A DNA stretch of 64,000 nucleotides, from the NCBI GenBank assembly GCA_934045075.1, contig OW203726.1, forward strand, positions 11,060,527 to 11,124,526, read 5' to 3'. The DNA comes from Yponomeuta sedellus (lineage: Eukaryota; Arthropoda; Insecta; Lepidoptera; Yponomeutidae). Every line of letters starts with the position of its first letter. Within the stretch, counting starts at the first letter, position 1. This document shows, piece after piece, positions 54,546 to 64,000 of this stretch. The translations under genes were made by a program, and so were the position numbers. The notes beneath the pieces were generated by a model. It worked only from the letters and a program-made list of their open reading frames with translations. It made no database searches and had not been told where the DNA came from.

Positions 54546-54927
54546 TTATACTATTTTTATTTTTAATACACTAACCCGTGCTAAGGACAATTTGGAAAAC
54601 CTATTTAGAGGCTAAAAATTCCACCCATGCGAGGATTCGAACCCGCGACCTCTGGCTATTCGTGCTAGCGCTCTTTCCAACTGAGCTAATGGGAGACTCA
54701 CCTAACTGCAAAGTAGGTAGGTACTCGGGGCTGCAAGTGATGCAAATTACTTCAGCCAGGTGTCGCTGCCTGTACGTAATACAGAGAATAGTGTAAAGAG
54801 GTTCGAAATTTCACTGATGCCGGTGAGTCGCCCATTAGCTCAGTTGGAAAGAGCGCTGGCACGGATAGCCAGAAGTCGCGGGTTCGAATCCCGGCATGGG
54901 TGGAATTTTTAGCCTCTAAATAGGTTC
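54546..54927 (-). mobile_element. Palindromic tRNA-SINE, longest copy
   Basis: Flanked by near-perfect 12-bp repeats ATAAGGTAATGA (54534-54545) and ATAAGTTAATGA (54928-54939). The tail (TTTTTAATACACTAACCCGTG) is on the left. Both arms carry a full tRNA-like unit, separated by about 120 bp of family spacer (CTCGGGGCTGCAAGTGATGC, CTTCAGCCAGGTGTCGC). It lies inside the large fold-back element and is therefore younger. Confidence 0.9.
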
Positions 54928-56271
54928 ATAAGTTAATGACTTATTTGAGCAAACAGAAATTTTGTTATTTATCCTTTGTCAATGTTGCCATGTTTATGGT
55001 GAAATCAAATGATAATACAATAGTGTAACATTTTTTTCTGACCCAATTGAAATATAATTCAATATTTATTCTTTACTAGGACTCCATTATTTGAGACTAA
55101 CTTTTGAAATACTGCAAAAATATTTCAATAATTTGATTTTGAGTAAAAAATGTTGATAAAGCGAAAAAGATCTGTCAGGATCATGGCAAGTGGTAAACGC
55201 TTATCTCTGCGTACGCGATACGGGTGTGTGAATATGTTACGGTATGTTATGTTTTTTGTTAATTTGATTTTATTGAAATCAAATAAATGAATATCATAAA
55301 ATAAATGAATATTCTAGGTTCTCCGTTGAGGAGATCCTGTAACCATTTTCTTTTTCCCAGATGTAACTAACTAATCACCTTACTTTTCCGTAATCAGATC
55401 TTATCAGAAAGTTCTGCTAAAGATCTCAATAATACAGATTAAATAAGGTGAAACTCGAATAGTTTCCTAATATCCGTTGTGAAGATCTAGTGTCTGAAGG
55501 GTCACTAGAATTTGGGTACTTTGCTGTGCCATCTAAGAACTTGTCACCAAGTTTCACCAAAGATCTCATAAATACTAATCGAATAAGTACAAACTCAAAC
55601 GGTCTACTGCTATCCGTTGAGGAGATCCCATACGCACCTTCCAGCGCTCTCACCAGACCATGCTCTCCAAGTTTAAACAAAGATCTCATCAATACCGATC
55701 AAATAAGACCCTATTTAAAAGATTTTACTGTAAAAAACCAATTAAAAATATTTACTGTCAGTTTTCGTTAAATACTCAGTAGAAACTAATATTTATGGTT
55801 TTTTACTCTCGGGCGGATAATTACTAAGTAAGAATCTTTAACAATCTCTCAATAATTCATGAAATAAGTCCATCAAAAAAAAGTTATTTTCTTGACATAT
55901 ACTTATTTCGTTCTTTCGTCAAAAAAGAATGAAAGATATTGAATATAGTCCTGAGGCTCTTGAGTAAAAATGGATTTAACGGTAATGCAATCTATTTTAG
56001 CGAACGAAAACCCCAATAAACGTATTTACCCTCATAAATACCCGTCGGGTAGATTCAATGGGAATATTCCCGCGAATCTACCCATTTCGGGTAAATACCC
56101 GGGTAGAATCACAACTCTATGTACAGCCAATAATCCACAGATACACGGATTATTAACCGTACAATATCGTGCGTTATCTCGCTGTACGAAATCGGTACGG
56201 GCAATATATGTTATTGTTTGTTTCCTGTTTGATTAGAAATAAAATTATGAATTTAAAAGGAAAACTAGGAT

Positions 56272-56440
56272 TGTAGACTTTTAGTCCGGATCTACTTACG
56301 GGTGTTGTTATATCGGAAGAGTCCGACCAGGTTTCGCTCCGATTCGCAGAGCTTAATCATGGTGAGCAGAGACGGAGCTCGCGTCGTCGGTTGCTCGTCT
56401 CACACTGTGTTGTGCTTACGAAAGTTTTAGTTCAAAAACT
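56272..56440. mobile_element. MITE, second copy of the 51453-51602 family
   Basis: GTAGACTTTTAGTCCGGATC, GGTGTTGTTATATCGGAAGA, CGACCAGGTTTCGCTCCGAT, then TGTTGTGCTTACGAAAGTTT. The order of the inner block relative to one end is inverted against the first copy. Confidence 0.7.
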
Positions 56441-57564
56441 AGGATTTACAACTTAACAGACGACTAACTTACAAAAGTAAAATTTCGTACAAATTCCATA
56501 GAAAATTAGTTTGCAGGTAATAGCCACTATGAAATATACTATAGCTTGTGATTTTGTAGAACTTTTAATAAATAATAGAACTGGAACGACTTCAACTTTG
56601 TGCTTTATTTAAATGTGTTTGTTTATTTTATATATAATAAAAACAAAAACTCGATAAAAACGGAATAAGCAGGTAAAAATTGTCAGGTCTAGTCGAAATG
56701 GGAAAAACAAATGCTAAAAAAATTAAAGAAATTTATAAACTGGGTGACGTAATTTTAAAATTTTGAAAATGATAGACAGAACTAAAGAAATATAAAAAAA
56801 TTATATAAAGAGGTTTGCACCGTTACAACCTCATGTTTTTTCTAATTTAAATTTTGATTTAGGAAATTTTATTGTATTTTCCCTACACCTAAATATTAGG
56901 GATACAATTTTTTCTTGCTTACACCCTAATAAGAGGTATCCTGAAAGTGATCGTTAAAAATATTGTTGGTGTACTAGTAGATCCATTATTCGATCCAAAG
57001 TTTGATTTGCAAAAATATAAAACTTTTAAACGCTTTTGGATTAGCGGATGATTGTAGAAACGTGAAAAAATTCAGAGCAGTAGAGTATTATAATAAACTA
57101 AAAAGGTATATTATCACGGCTATTACTTGTATTACTAGATATATTACATACTTTTATTTAAGAAGTGTAAGTATGTTTTCACAACGTGACGTAGCATTTA
57201 TTATAGGGATGTAAATTTTTTTCAAGAGTCATTAAACCCACTCAAAAGTTAAACAGTGAACTTTATTTGAATAAATTTAAAAAGAAACCACCTCATTTCG
57301 AAATGTGAAATATTTGTATAGAATTATCATATATGAGCATATTGACACAGTTAACTTTAGTTCTAAGAGCATTATTGGTCCGTACCGATATTGCGCGACC
57401 CGATAACATACAGGCAATAATGCACAACCCAATAATTGGTGTCAATTGGGGATGAATTATTAGGACGTGCTTTATTGCCAGATTATTATCGGACCGCATA
57501 ATCCTAAGAACAATACTGTTCTGAGCTGTCAGTGTCAGAATGCGTATTTAAGTACCTAATCTGT
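56441..57564. other. Intergenic region, nothing firm
   Basis: AT rich. 57370-57510 has diverged words in common with the outer flank of the fold-back element (ATAATGCACAACCCAATAAT). No gene is called. Confidence 0.45.
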
Positions 57565-57576
57565 TTTGTTCACGTC

Positions 57577-57801
57577 GTGTGTGCGCCCTCCTCGGCCTCG
57601 AGGGGGGTCGCTCCCGATGTGGGTTTAGGGGTCTCTAGGACCAAAACCAGTCCCAAGGTGGTGTTTAGTGGGTAGGCGCACTTCTTGTGAGTCCCACATT
57701 GGCAGCACGGCCGGGTCCGTGCTGTTATGCATGAGCATTCACCACCTCCCTCCCCCGTGTCCTCCGGAGGGTGCCCTTTATAGGGTTAAAAAAAAAAAAT
57801 A
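57577..57801 (+). mobile_element. Retroposed GC-rich LINE 3' end with 12-bp target duplication
   Basis: Perfect flanking repeats TTTGTTCACGTC at 57565-57576 and 57802-57813. The body (GTGCGCCCTCCTCGGCCTCG, GGTAGGCGCACTTCTTGTGA, CACCTCCCTCCC) ends GGGTT followed by A12. It looks like the 3' UTR of a poly(A)-tailed non-LTR element; no coding part is included. Confidence 0.85.
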
Positions 57802-57827
57802 TTTGTTCACGTCACGATATTAGCAGT

Positions 57828-57881
57828 TGGTCTAAGACCTTAGCCGGTTCCTTGCGGGACGAACTAAAAAAAAAAAAAAAA
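57828..57881 (+). mobile_element. Very short retroposed fragment with poly(A) and 12-bp duplication
   Basis: TGGTCTAAGACCTTAGCCGG to GGGACGAACT followed by A16, framed by perfect GATATTAGCAGT at 57816-57827 and 57882-57893. A second target-primed insertion only 14 bp beyond the previous one. Confidence 0.85.
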
Positions 57882-58039
57882 GATATTAGCAGTGTTGTCC
57901 ACAGATTAAAAGGACATAAAGACACAGCTGATGTTGTGAAACTCAAACTTGTGAATTTGTATGTCGGCATGTTGGCACTTGGCATGGCAGGTAATATAAT
58001 CAAATATAAATCAGTCCAAAATACCTACTGTTCGCAGAA

Positions 58040-58955
58040 ATGTCTTCTATAGATTTTGATCCGTCTATAAAACAGTGCTTGAAGTTTCTACACTCAAGCG
58101 CTCCAGATTCGACCGAGCAACTGCGTCTTACTCTTGACGATTTGATCCGTACGACTTACGGGAGCGCCAAGACCCTCGGAAATGTGCTGCCGAAGAAGTA
58201 TCTGGCCGAGGAGAAGTTGGGGTCTCCGTCACGGTTGAAGCAAAAAGGAGAGAAGGCATCAAGTAGCGCTAAAACCGTACCTGTACCGCAGCAGAGCCCA
58301 CAGCAGATTCAAATACCGGAGAGGGATAGCGACGATGCCGGGATGGATGGGGAACTACCATTTGACCTGCTGGATGAAGATCTGACTTGCGCCGTGTGTC
58401 GGCAGATCGCAGTGCAGGTCGGAAACCGACTTGTAGAGTGTGATGCCTGCCAAGCACTTTATCATCAGGTGAGACACTTTTGGATTATTATAAAATGTTA
58501 AATGTAAATCTCGATATGACGCCAAGTCTTGGTTGGTGCCACTATCCCAATATTAATAGGTATCCCTTAGATATACAAAAAAGTTATTTGCACAGTAATG
58601 TTAGATAAGGAATTAATTCACAGTTGTAATAAAAAAAATGTTACAGGATTGTCACAAACCCAGTATAAGTGATGATGACATGGGGTCTGGTTGGCAATGT
58701 GCATCATGCCTTGCCTCACAAGGCTTTGTGGTTTCCGGTTATCCTGCCTCGAGCAAGTCTACCTCAGCAACCAAATCTCCAACAAGAGTATCTTCTGGAT
58801 CCACAACTCCTGTCAAGATCTCATCTTCATCCAGTAGCTCATCAACATCCAAATTGGTTGCTCCAAATATCAACATCATCTCCGCTGATAAGAGATTGCA
58901 GAACATGAAGAAGAAAGCTGCTAAACAACATCAGGAGAAAAAAAAGCATAAGTAA
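58040..58955 (+). CDS. IntS12: Integrator complex subunit 12
   Basis: Exons 58040-58468 and 58647-58955 join in phase 0 to give 245 residues. The N-terminus (DPSIKQCLKFLHSSAPDSTE) matches the short helical motif that opens INTS12. A PHD finger has the full C4HC3 set: C117, C120, C134, C137, H142, C145, C161, C164, with LVECDACQALYHQ and DCHKP as in the family. A Ser/Thr-rich linker and the basic end KRLQNMKKKAAKQ are also family traits. INTS12 is part of the nuclear Integrator complex, which acts on snRNA 3' ends and paused polymerase II. It is shorter than the human protein because the Ser-rich linker is reduced. A 5' UTR exon with a GT donor near 57990 is possible. Confidence 0.93.
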
Positions 58956-59050
58956 TTATTTTTAAAGCATTTGTTTCTCATGAATAGTTTTATAGTAAGT
59001 TTTGATGATTTGTGATGCTCACATACTATTAACACATGTAATTGCAACTT

Positions 59051-59056
59051 AATAAA
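59051..59056 (+). terminator. Polyadenylation signal of IntS12
   Basis: AATAAA about 95 bp after the stop codon, the first on this strand. Confidence 0.6.
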
Positions 59057-59217
59057 GAATCAATATAAAGAGCAAAGTAATTCTGTTTATTACCTCCATT
59101 ACCTGCTGAGTTTTGGTAACATGTAGAGTTCTTAAACTTTTGTCGACCAAAGACCACTTTAGTTGTTTGTTCTTTTAACAAGGACCCCAAGGGGTGAGGT
59201 TTTCACACGTCTAACAA

Positions 59218-59425
59218 ATAACAACATTTACAGATGCACATACATTGCTTCCGACCCCACACTTTGATACACTGTGCTGTGTAGTGGGAACCAGAAACAG
59301 CAACATCACAAATATGTAAACATCCAGGACCTGTGGGTTTTTCGTCCCCAGCTGGGGTTTGAACCGGGGACCTCTCGCATGGTAGGCAGATTCATACCAC
59401 TGTGCCACAGAGGTTGTCGAAATCA
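59218..59425 (-). mobile_element. tRNA-derived SINE of a second family
   Basis: On the minus strand: CCTCTGTGGCACAGTGGTAT (A box), CTACCATGCGAGAGGTCCCC, GGTTCAAACCCCAGCTGGGG (B box), then an unrelated body. The cloverleaf is tRNA-like but differs from the palindromic family. Confidence 0.75.
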
Positions 59426-60945
59426 AATCTTGGAAACACTTGATAAGAAAATGGCAAGGCTTTTATTTGCACTACAGGACACTTAAAGCAGTAGAGAATG
59501 GTAGAGACAGATAGAGAACACTTTAACTATGAATAAAAAAAATTAAAGAATCGGCTGTTACGCGGTACGAAGTTCGCTGGGTCATCTAGTTGTACATAAA
59601 AAATGGAAATTTCAAAGATATTTATAAGCCTAAGAAAGAGTACAGAATATCGCGTCATCATCACTAAAAGTAGTGATTTGCAATGTGAGATTTCCTAGAC
59701 AAAATTGGCAATCACTTTATTGAGATATTAAAAACTATTTTAGTAGATCAGATAATACTGCTATACCTATTTTCTGAAACACTTAGTACTTAGATGTAAG
59801 TTTTTCATTGTTTTTATGTGAAATTAAATTTTATCTTATGAAAATGAAATCTTTAAAATTTTCCAATATTTACGGGTAGACTTAGACATCAATATTAGTT
59901 ACAATAAGAGATTAATTTCGAAATGGGTGCTGCTAAATAATATTTTTTTTTATCTTTAACAGGTAAATTTATGTTTTTTTTAGTTAATAAATTTACTTGA
60001 GTTAATATTTAATAAGAACCTGTATACCTAAGATGAAAATAATATTTGAACTCAAAACTTTGTAACATGTTTTGAGTTGAAATATTATTTTATTTACAAT
60101 TCGATACCTATATTAAATTAAATATTACATTTTAATACAAAAAAATCTAGTAGATAAAAATTGTTTTGTCATGAACTTAGATATATTATTTTTCTTTTGT
60201 TACCTGCCAAAAGTAAAGAGAATACAGAACAGTATCTACCTACCTACTATCTTTAAAAACTAAAGTATTCCTTGTGTTATAATTTATTTAATAGGGGTCT
60301 CATCGAGCTCGGTTAAAATTTACTTTGCCGAGAATCCTAAGTTCTCGTTTTATCTTACTACATTCAAAATCTGTTGGACTACTGTAGTGGCTGTAATATA
60401 AGAATTTCATGTGACAAGATTGCAAAGCTTTTCCACTGATACAGTAACCAATCCCGAGAGGGTGTGCCTCTCATTGGCTAATCCTAGCTCTGGGCGTATC
60501 GGGAAGCTGGATAAACAACAAGATAAATGCCAGAGATGTTGAAGCTTATGCGCATGTAGTAAAGGTTGAAATTTCTCTGCAGACAATTTCTGGGATCAGA
60601 GAGGACACAACCCGCCTACCGTATGTTCTTTCTTTTTGCCATTAGATATTTCATTAGTAGAGTTTTCGTGGCGGGATTAGTTTCAGCCTCGAGTGTAGCG
60701 TGCGCGGCGGAAAAGTGTCAAGTTTTTCAGTTGGACGACTTTGCGGATCATTGTTTAGATTTTGTCACTAAACAAAAGAAGTTTCTTTACAAGACTTTGT
60801 GGCCGTAAGTGTATTTTTTTTATGATCCAAATATTTATGTTATACCTATTTAAAAGCTAAGAAATAAAATGCTTCCTATCTATTTTTACATTGAATTTGG
60901 TGTCTTCTTTTATGAAGGATTATCAGCAATTTAAAAGTCATCATT
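59426..60945. other. Region upstream of the DM exon; possible non-coding first exon
   Basis: Mostly AT rich. 60440-60800 differs: an inverted CCAAT box (CATTGGCTAAT near 60473), a CTGCAG acceptor-like site near 60582, a frame of about 80 residues without known pattern, and a GTAAGT donor near 60806. It may be a promoter and first exon of the DMRT gene; this is inference only. Confidence 0.3.
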
Positions 60946-61437
60946 GCCAGGCACTGTGAGTGAACCGCTCATAGGCCCGGCAGCCTGAGTGATTTTAAAC
61001 AATCACGAAGCTTAAGCAACACAGGGCGCGCTCAGTGCAGGATGGGTAAACCGTCTATGATTAACGCTAGTGGCATTTTTCCGAGCGGTTCCGCGGTTCG
61101 CAAGGCACGGGAAGTAGTTGTCGTCGTCGATAGATGGCAGTCGTTAAGCCAAGTCAGAGGCCTTAGGGCGGCTTGAAACTTCTGACAGTAAGACCAGCCA
61201 CTAGTCTCCACCGATCCGGACTTGGCCCCTTCGGTTGAGTATGGTCTAAGTATACCTTCTTTTGTCCATTTTTTCTCCTAAATGATCTAGATTTTGAAAC
61301 GGACACCTAGTTTGAATTGTAACGTTCATTAAGCCGCAGTTTCTGTGCTACTTTGAATAAAACCTTTTCATTTTCTTCCTCAAGGAAGAGACCCGTGGCC
61401 CTCGGTTGGGACATAATGGATTGATGATGATGATGAT
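60946..61437 (+). mobile_element. 5S-rRNA-headed SINE with nested insertion
   Basis: The head carries GAAGCTTAAGCAACACAGGG and GGATGGGTAAACCG, matching the internal promoter boxes of insect 5S rRNA (GAAGTTAAGCAACGTCGGG and GGATGGGTGACCG) in the right order and spacing, with changes elsewhere. The body then joins the moth SINE/LINE block (CAGTCGTTAAGCCAAGTCAG, GATCCGGACTTGGCC) and, after a 118-bp insertion, GGAAGAGACCCGTG and the TTGATGATGATGATGAT tail. The tail ends about 10 bp before the DM-domain ATG. Confidence 0.8.
61256..61373 (+). mobile_element. Retroposed 3'-end element inside the 5S SINE (intact copy)
   Basis: TTTTGTCCATTTTTTCTCC to AATAAAACCTTTTCATTTT, dividing the SINE sequence TATACCTTC and CTTCCTCAAGGAAGAG; CTTC on both sides may be the duplication. 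It is the uninterrupted reference for the element at 43869-45540. Confidence 0.75.
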
Positions 61438-61446
61438 CGCCAGGCA

Positions 61447-61605
61447 ATGAACAGCAGTCGGGCGCGAGTGCCGAAGTGCGCGCGGTGCCGCAACCACGGC
61501 TACATCTCCAGCCTGCGAGGGCACAAGAAGGCCTGCAAGTACCGGAACTGCCAATGTCCTAAGTGCGGGCTTATCAAGGAGCGACAGCGGATCATGGCAG
61601 CACAG
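61447..61605 (+). CDS. DM-domain (DMRT) transcription factor, one exon
   Basis: The exon encodes 53 residues with the complete DM zinc module: C11, C14, H17, H26, C30, C35, C37 and C40, followed by the basic recognition helix [12 protein letters not shown]. It ends with a GTACCT donor in phase 0, so further exons lie outside the window. [14 protein letters not shown] and CQCPKC differ from lepidopteran doublesex, which has NCARCRNH and CEKC, so this is probably another DMRT member. DM proteins bind DNA in the minor groove and control sexual or neural development. The ATG at 61447 is in an unusual setting: a CCAG acceptor-like site lies 3 bp upstream, but the preceding bases are the SINE tail with no pyrimidine tract. 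Confidence 0.9.
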
Positions 61606-61935
61606 GTACCTACCTTCATACATTCAAAGATCTGTGCAATGCACATGTGATTGTGCATGCACCTACATTGCGTATGTAGTTATGCAAATAGGCACGTCAA
61701 TTTTTACATTTTAATTGCTAAGTACCCAGGTTGTAACTGAGTACCTAGTACCTATATGGCAAAGAGTTAAGTCGTAGGCGTTTGATTCAACATTTACGAT
61801 CTAAAAATTATAATAACTTGTTTACACAATAAAAAAATAATAAAGTATTAATGTTACTGAGAAAATAGTCTAATTATTTATTTATACCTACCAATTAAAA
61901 AATAAGTGATTCGCAAAACCCAAATGTCTTTTCTA

Positions 61936-62368
61936 TGGTTTGTGGATAATGGCTGTGTGGCCTACAAAAAAATAGAAAATACCATATATAGGTAACTACC
62001 GTATTTCATCCGTACACACACGGATGTAAAAGAAAGATTACATCCGTGGGTACCTACACATTACTCATTTTAATCCGGGTTCAAGTGAATAAATCTTGTA
62101 TACCTAACTACCACGGACAAAAAATTTACCAATATTATTAAATAGGATAATTTCTTCATAATAATGTGCGAAAATGGTGTTTAATAATTTCCAATCATAT
62201 GTTTCTCCGTCTCAAACTTAAACCTAAGCCAGTACACTCAGAATTCCTTGTGCATTCATTCAAAGGGCTGTTAATTTATTACGTTCGATACCTAATATTA
62301 GTAATATTAGAAACGTTGGAGAAAGCACGACGCGGGACTCTGGACTCCAATCCACCAGCAGCGACACC
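61936..62368. repeat. Tandem duplication, copy 1 (433 bp)
   Basis: Nearly identical to 62417-62849; I see one substitution (ATTATTAAATAGG against ATTAATAAATAGG). Content is AT-rich intron-like sequence with ACCGTATTTCATCCGTACAC and a CATCCGTG hairpin. Confidence 0.95.
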
Positions 62369-62373
62369 GCCAC

Positions 62374-62406
62374 GGTAGAAAATGCTACTTAGTAGCATTT
62401 TCTACC
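62374..62406. repeat. Perfect 16-bp-arm palindrome at the duplication joint
   Basis: GGTAGAAAATGCTACT, one base, then AGTAGCATTTTCTACC. It lies only in the linker between the two 433-bp copies and nowhere else in them. Confidence 0.95.
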
Positions 62407-62416
62407 AGTTAAGCTT

Positions 62417-62849
62417 TGGTTTGTGGATAATGGCTGTGTGGCCTACAAAAAAATAGAAAATACCATATATAGGTAACTACCGTATTTCATCCGTACACAC
62501 ACGGATGTAAAAGAAAGATTACATCCGTGGGTACCTACACATTACTCATTTTAATCCGGGTTCAAGTGAATAAATCTTGTATACCTAACTACCACGGACA
62601 AAAAATTTACCAATATTAATAAATAGGATAATTTCTTCATAATAATGTGCGAAAATGGTGTTTAATAATTTCCAATCATATGTTTCTCCGTCTCAAACTT
62701 AAACCTAAGCCAGTACACTCAGAATTCCTTGTGCATTCATTCAAAGGGCTGTTAATTTATTACGTTCGATACCTAATATTAGTAATATTAGAAACGTTGG
62801 AGAAAGCACGACGCGGGACTCTGGACTCCAATCCACCAGCAGCGACACC
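62417..62849. repeat. Tandem duplication, copy 2 (433 bp)
   Basis: Offset 481 bp from copy 1. The near identity indicates a recent event. It lies downstream of the DM exon, presumably in the first large intron of that gene. Confidence 0.95.
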
Positions 62850-63820
62850 AGCAACCAAAACCCACTGAAACTTTGTTATGTACGCGTAACACAATCATGG
62901 CGAAATACAAGTATAATGCGGTGTATTTCGCCGTGATCGTTGTAATTGAATTGTGGGTTGTCCGCGCACATCTTCACAGAAATACCGCAAACTATGAGGT
63001 CGCCGTTGTTGGATCATGATGAGTAGAACATTACAATCGAGGCAGTATTAACCAATTTCGCTCTTATTTCTGAGCCTCTATTTCAACCCCAGTTATAAAA
63101 AAATAAGACTTGTTCCCTTTAACGCCCTATCGTACCTACATAAAAAATGACCCCACATGAGATAGCCTGGGGTCTGTAAATGAATAGGTTAGATGGACAC
63201 CTTCATCGAACAGCGTCAAGTAGCAGCGCTTTTAGCGGCTGACTTTGAGGATGAACTTCTAACTTGTACCGAATCAAAACTTGCGATGTTTTTCAGGAAC
63301 GTTTGAAAAACTTAATTTCGTAGAGATAAACACGGAAGAATAATTTTATTTACTACTCGGCTACGTAATGTCCCTGCTCGTACATCTAATTGTCATAATA
63401 AATTATTGTAGATTTGTGCTCAGCGCAGCGGCCCCGCCTCTGCATTGCGCGCATCAAATGTTGAGCGATTCCAATTCTATTTAATTTAATTTCATTTATT
63501 TATTGCAAAACCATGAACAGTTCATACTTAACTAGTACCATGGACCCTGTAAGGGTGTAGCAAATTTGTAGTACATAAAAGGCATGCATGCAAATATATA
63601 CAAAGCTTAGTTAGGACAAATAAAGCTAAAGTTCTATGGTCCACTATACATAAGCTGCTACTTATGTATGCGGAATCTGGGATTCCAATAATTTTAAACG
63701 CAATGTCTGACCTCCATGGTCAAATTCGTTCTTTTTTTAAATACTGGCCGCTAATATTTTTCTCTTATATACGTTAGTGTTTTGTTTTTGTTGGTTTTAA
63801 AATGTCATATCGCTGAAAAA
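62850..63820. other. Probable DMRT intron, nothing recognised
   Basis: AT-rich sequence with no exon-like frame. A GATCACGG/CCATGATTG imperfect hairpin at about 62893-62940 (ATCATGGCGAAATACA and TGTATTTCGCCGTGAT) is the only structure. Confidence 0.5.
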
Positions 63821-64000
63821 ATGGAACTCACTCGTGAAAATATTCGTGCTATTATTTATTACGATTTTCGACGTGGTTTAACGCAACAATAGTGCGTAGA
63901 TCAATTAACTTCGACTTTTGTTTGTGAAGCTCCATCAAAAACCACTGTGTATCACTGGTTTAGTGAGTTTAATCGCAGGCGCAGTAAGCTCACGGACGAA
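63821..64000 (+). pseudogene. Mariner-type transposase, N-terminus, cut by window end
   Basis: MELTRENIRAIIYYDFRRGL then TQQ, a stop (TAG at 63890-63892), and in frame CVDQLTSTF, APSKTTVYHWFSEFNR. This is the N-terminal helix-turn-helix of mariner-family transposases, with one premature stop in place of a probable Gln. The DDD catalytic part would lie beyond the window. The 5' terminal inverted repeat was not identified. Confidence 0.9.

Larger units (their letters stand above)
53515..56131. mobile_element. Large fold-back element, arms about 590 bp
   Basis: 53515-54117 is repeated in inverse orientation at 55541-56131. The arms carry sub-repeats of GGGTAAATACCC at the outer end, then GATTGCATTACCGTTAAATC, CTGAGTATTTAACG, GGGTCTTATTTGATCGG and GGAGATC(C/T)C. 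Flanking GTACAGCTAGAGTTG and its inverse CAACTCTATGTACAG belong to the ends. A third piece of the arm is at 54229-54358. The centre holds two tRNA-SINE insertions and no transposase. Long arms with internal tandem sub-repeats are the architecture of Foldback-type elements. Confidence 0.85.

Noticed and set aside
57771..58052. 93-residue frame upstream of IntS12
   Set aside because: Its first half is poly(A) and a retroposed fragment; only 57894-57990 could be a real 5' exon, and then probably untranslated.
61447..61605. Call as doublesex
   Set aside because: The DM module differs from lepidopteran doublesex at several conserved positions ([16 protein letters not shown]), so only the DMRT family is claimed.

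Overview
This is a 64 kb window of a eukaryotic, AT-rich, intron-containing genome, almost certainly a moth or butterfly (Lepidoptera). The reasons are GT-AG split animal genes, a very dense load of insect-type transposons (RTE/jockey-like LINE ends, tRNA- and 5S-headed SINEs, Helitron-like units ending in CTAGT, PIF/Harbinger, hAT, P-like and mariner elements) and protein sequences closest in feel to insect orthologues. The species cannot be named from the sequence alone.

Layout of the host genes. (1) 1024-6631 (+): the last exons of an RGG-box protein, with two possible C-termini and a long 3' UTR. (2) 9536-11176 (-): a compact cluster of three intronless genes, PSMG3, GPN2 and SWI5, with only 2 nt between the first two reading frames; the RGG gene converges on it. 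(3) 25162-37520 (+): a complete five-exon DIRAS-type small GTPase whose 8.7 kb third intron is filled with Helitron-like units and three kinds of satellite. (4) 49455-53259 (-): a four-exon CLCC1-like ER membrane protein. (5) 58040-58955 (+): two-exon Integrator subunit 12. (6) 61447-61605 (+): a DM-domain exon of a DMRT transcription factor continuing past the window. These are mostly housekeeping genes and I see no shared pathway.

Layout of the mobile fraction. 12.2-17.8 kb holds a THAP/P-element-like transposase gene on the minus strand with a tandem array of phase-1 exons. 20.9-22.4 kb holds a second, decayed THAP gene on the plus strand. A third THAP relic lies in an intron of the RGG gene (3.6-5.0 kb). 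43.9-45.5 kb is a triple nest: a hAT element with a perfect 8-bp target duplication inside a PIF/Harbinger element inside a retroposed 3' end. 53.5-56.1 kb is a fold-back element with arms of about 590 bp.

The most interesting pattern is a dispersed family of palindromic tRNA-derived elements. Each insertion carries an antisense tRNA-like arm, then a spacer or none, then a sense tRNA-like arm and a constant tail, and six insertions plus one deleted copy are framed by 12-15 bp target duplications (one imperfect). The duplications show that the inverted pair entered as one unit. All calls come from reading and hand-translating the sequence; no database search was possible.
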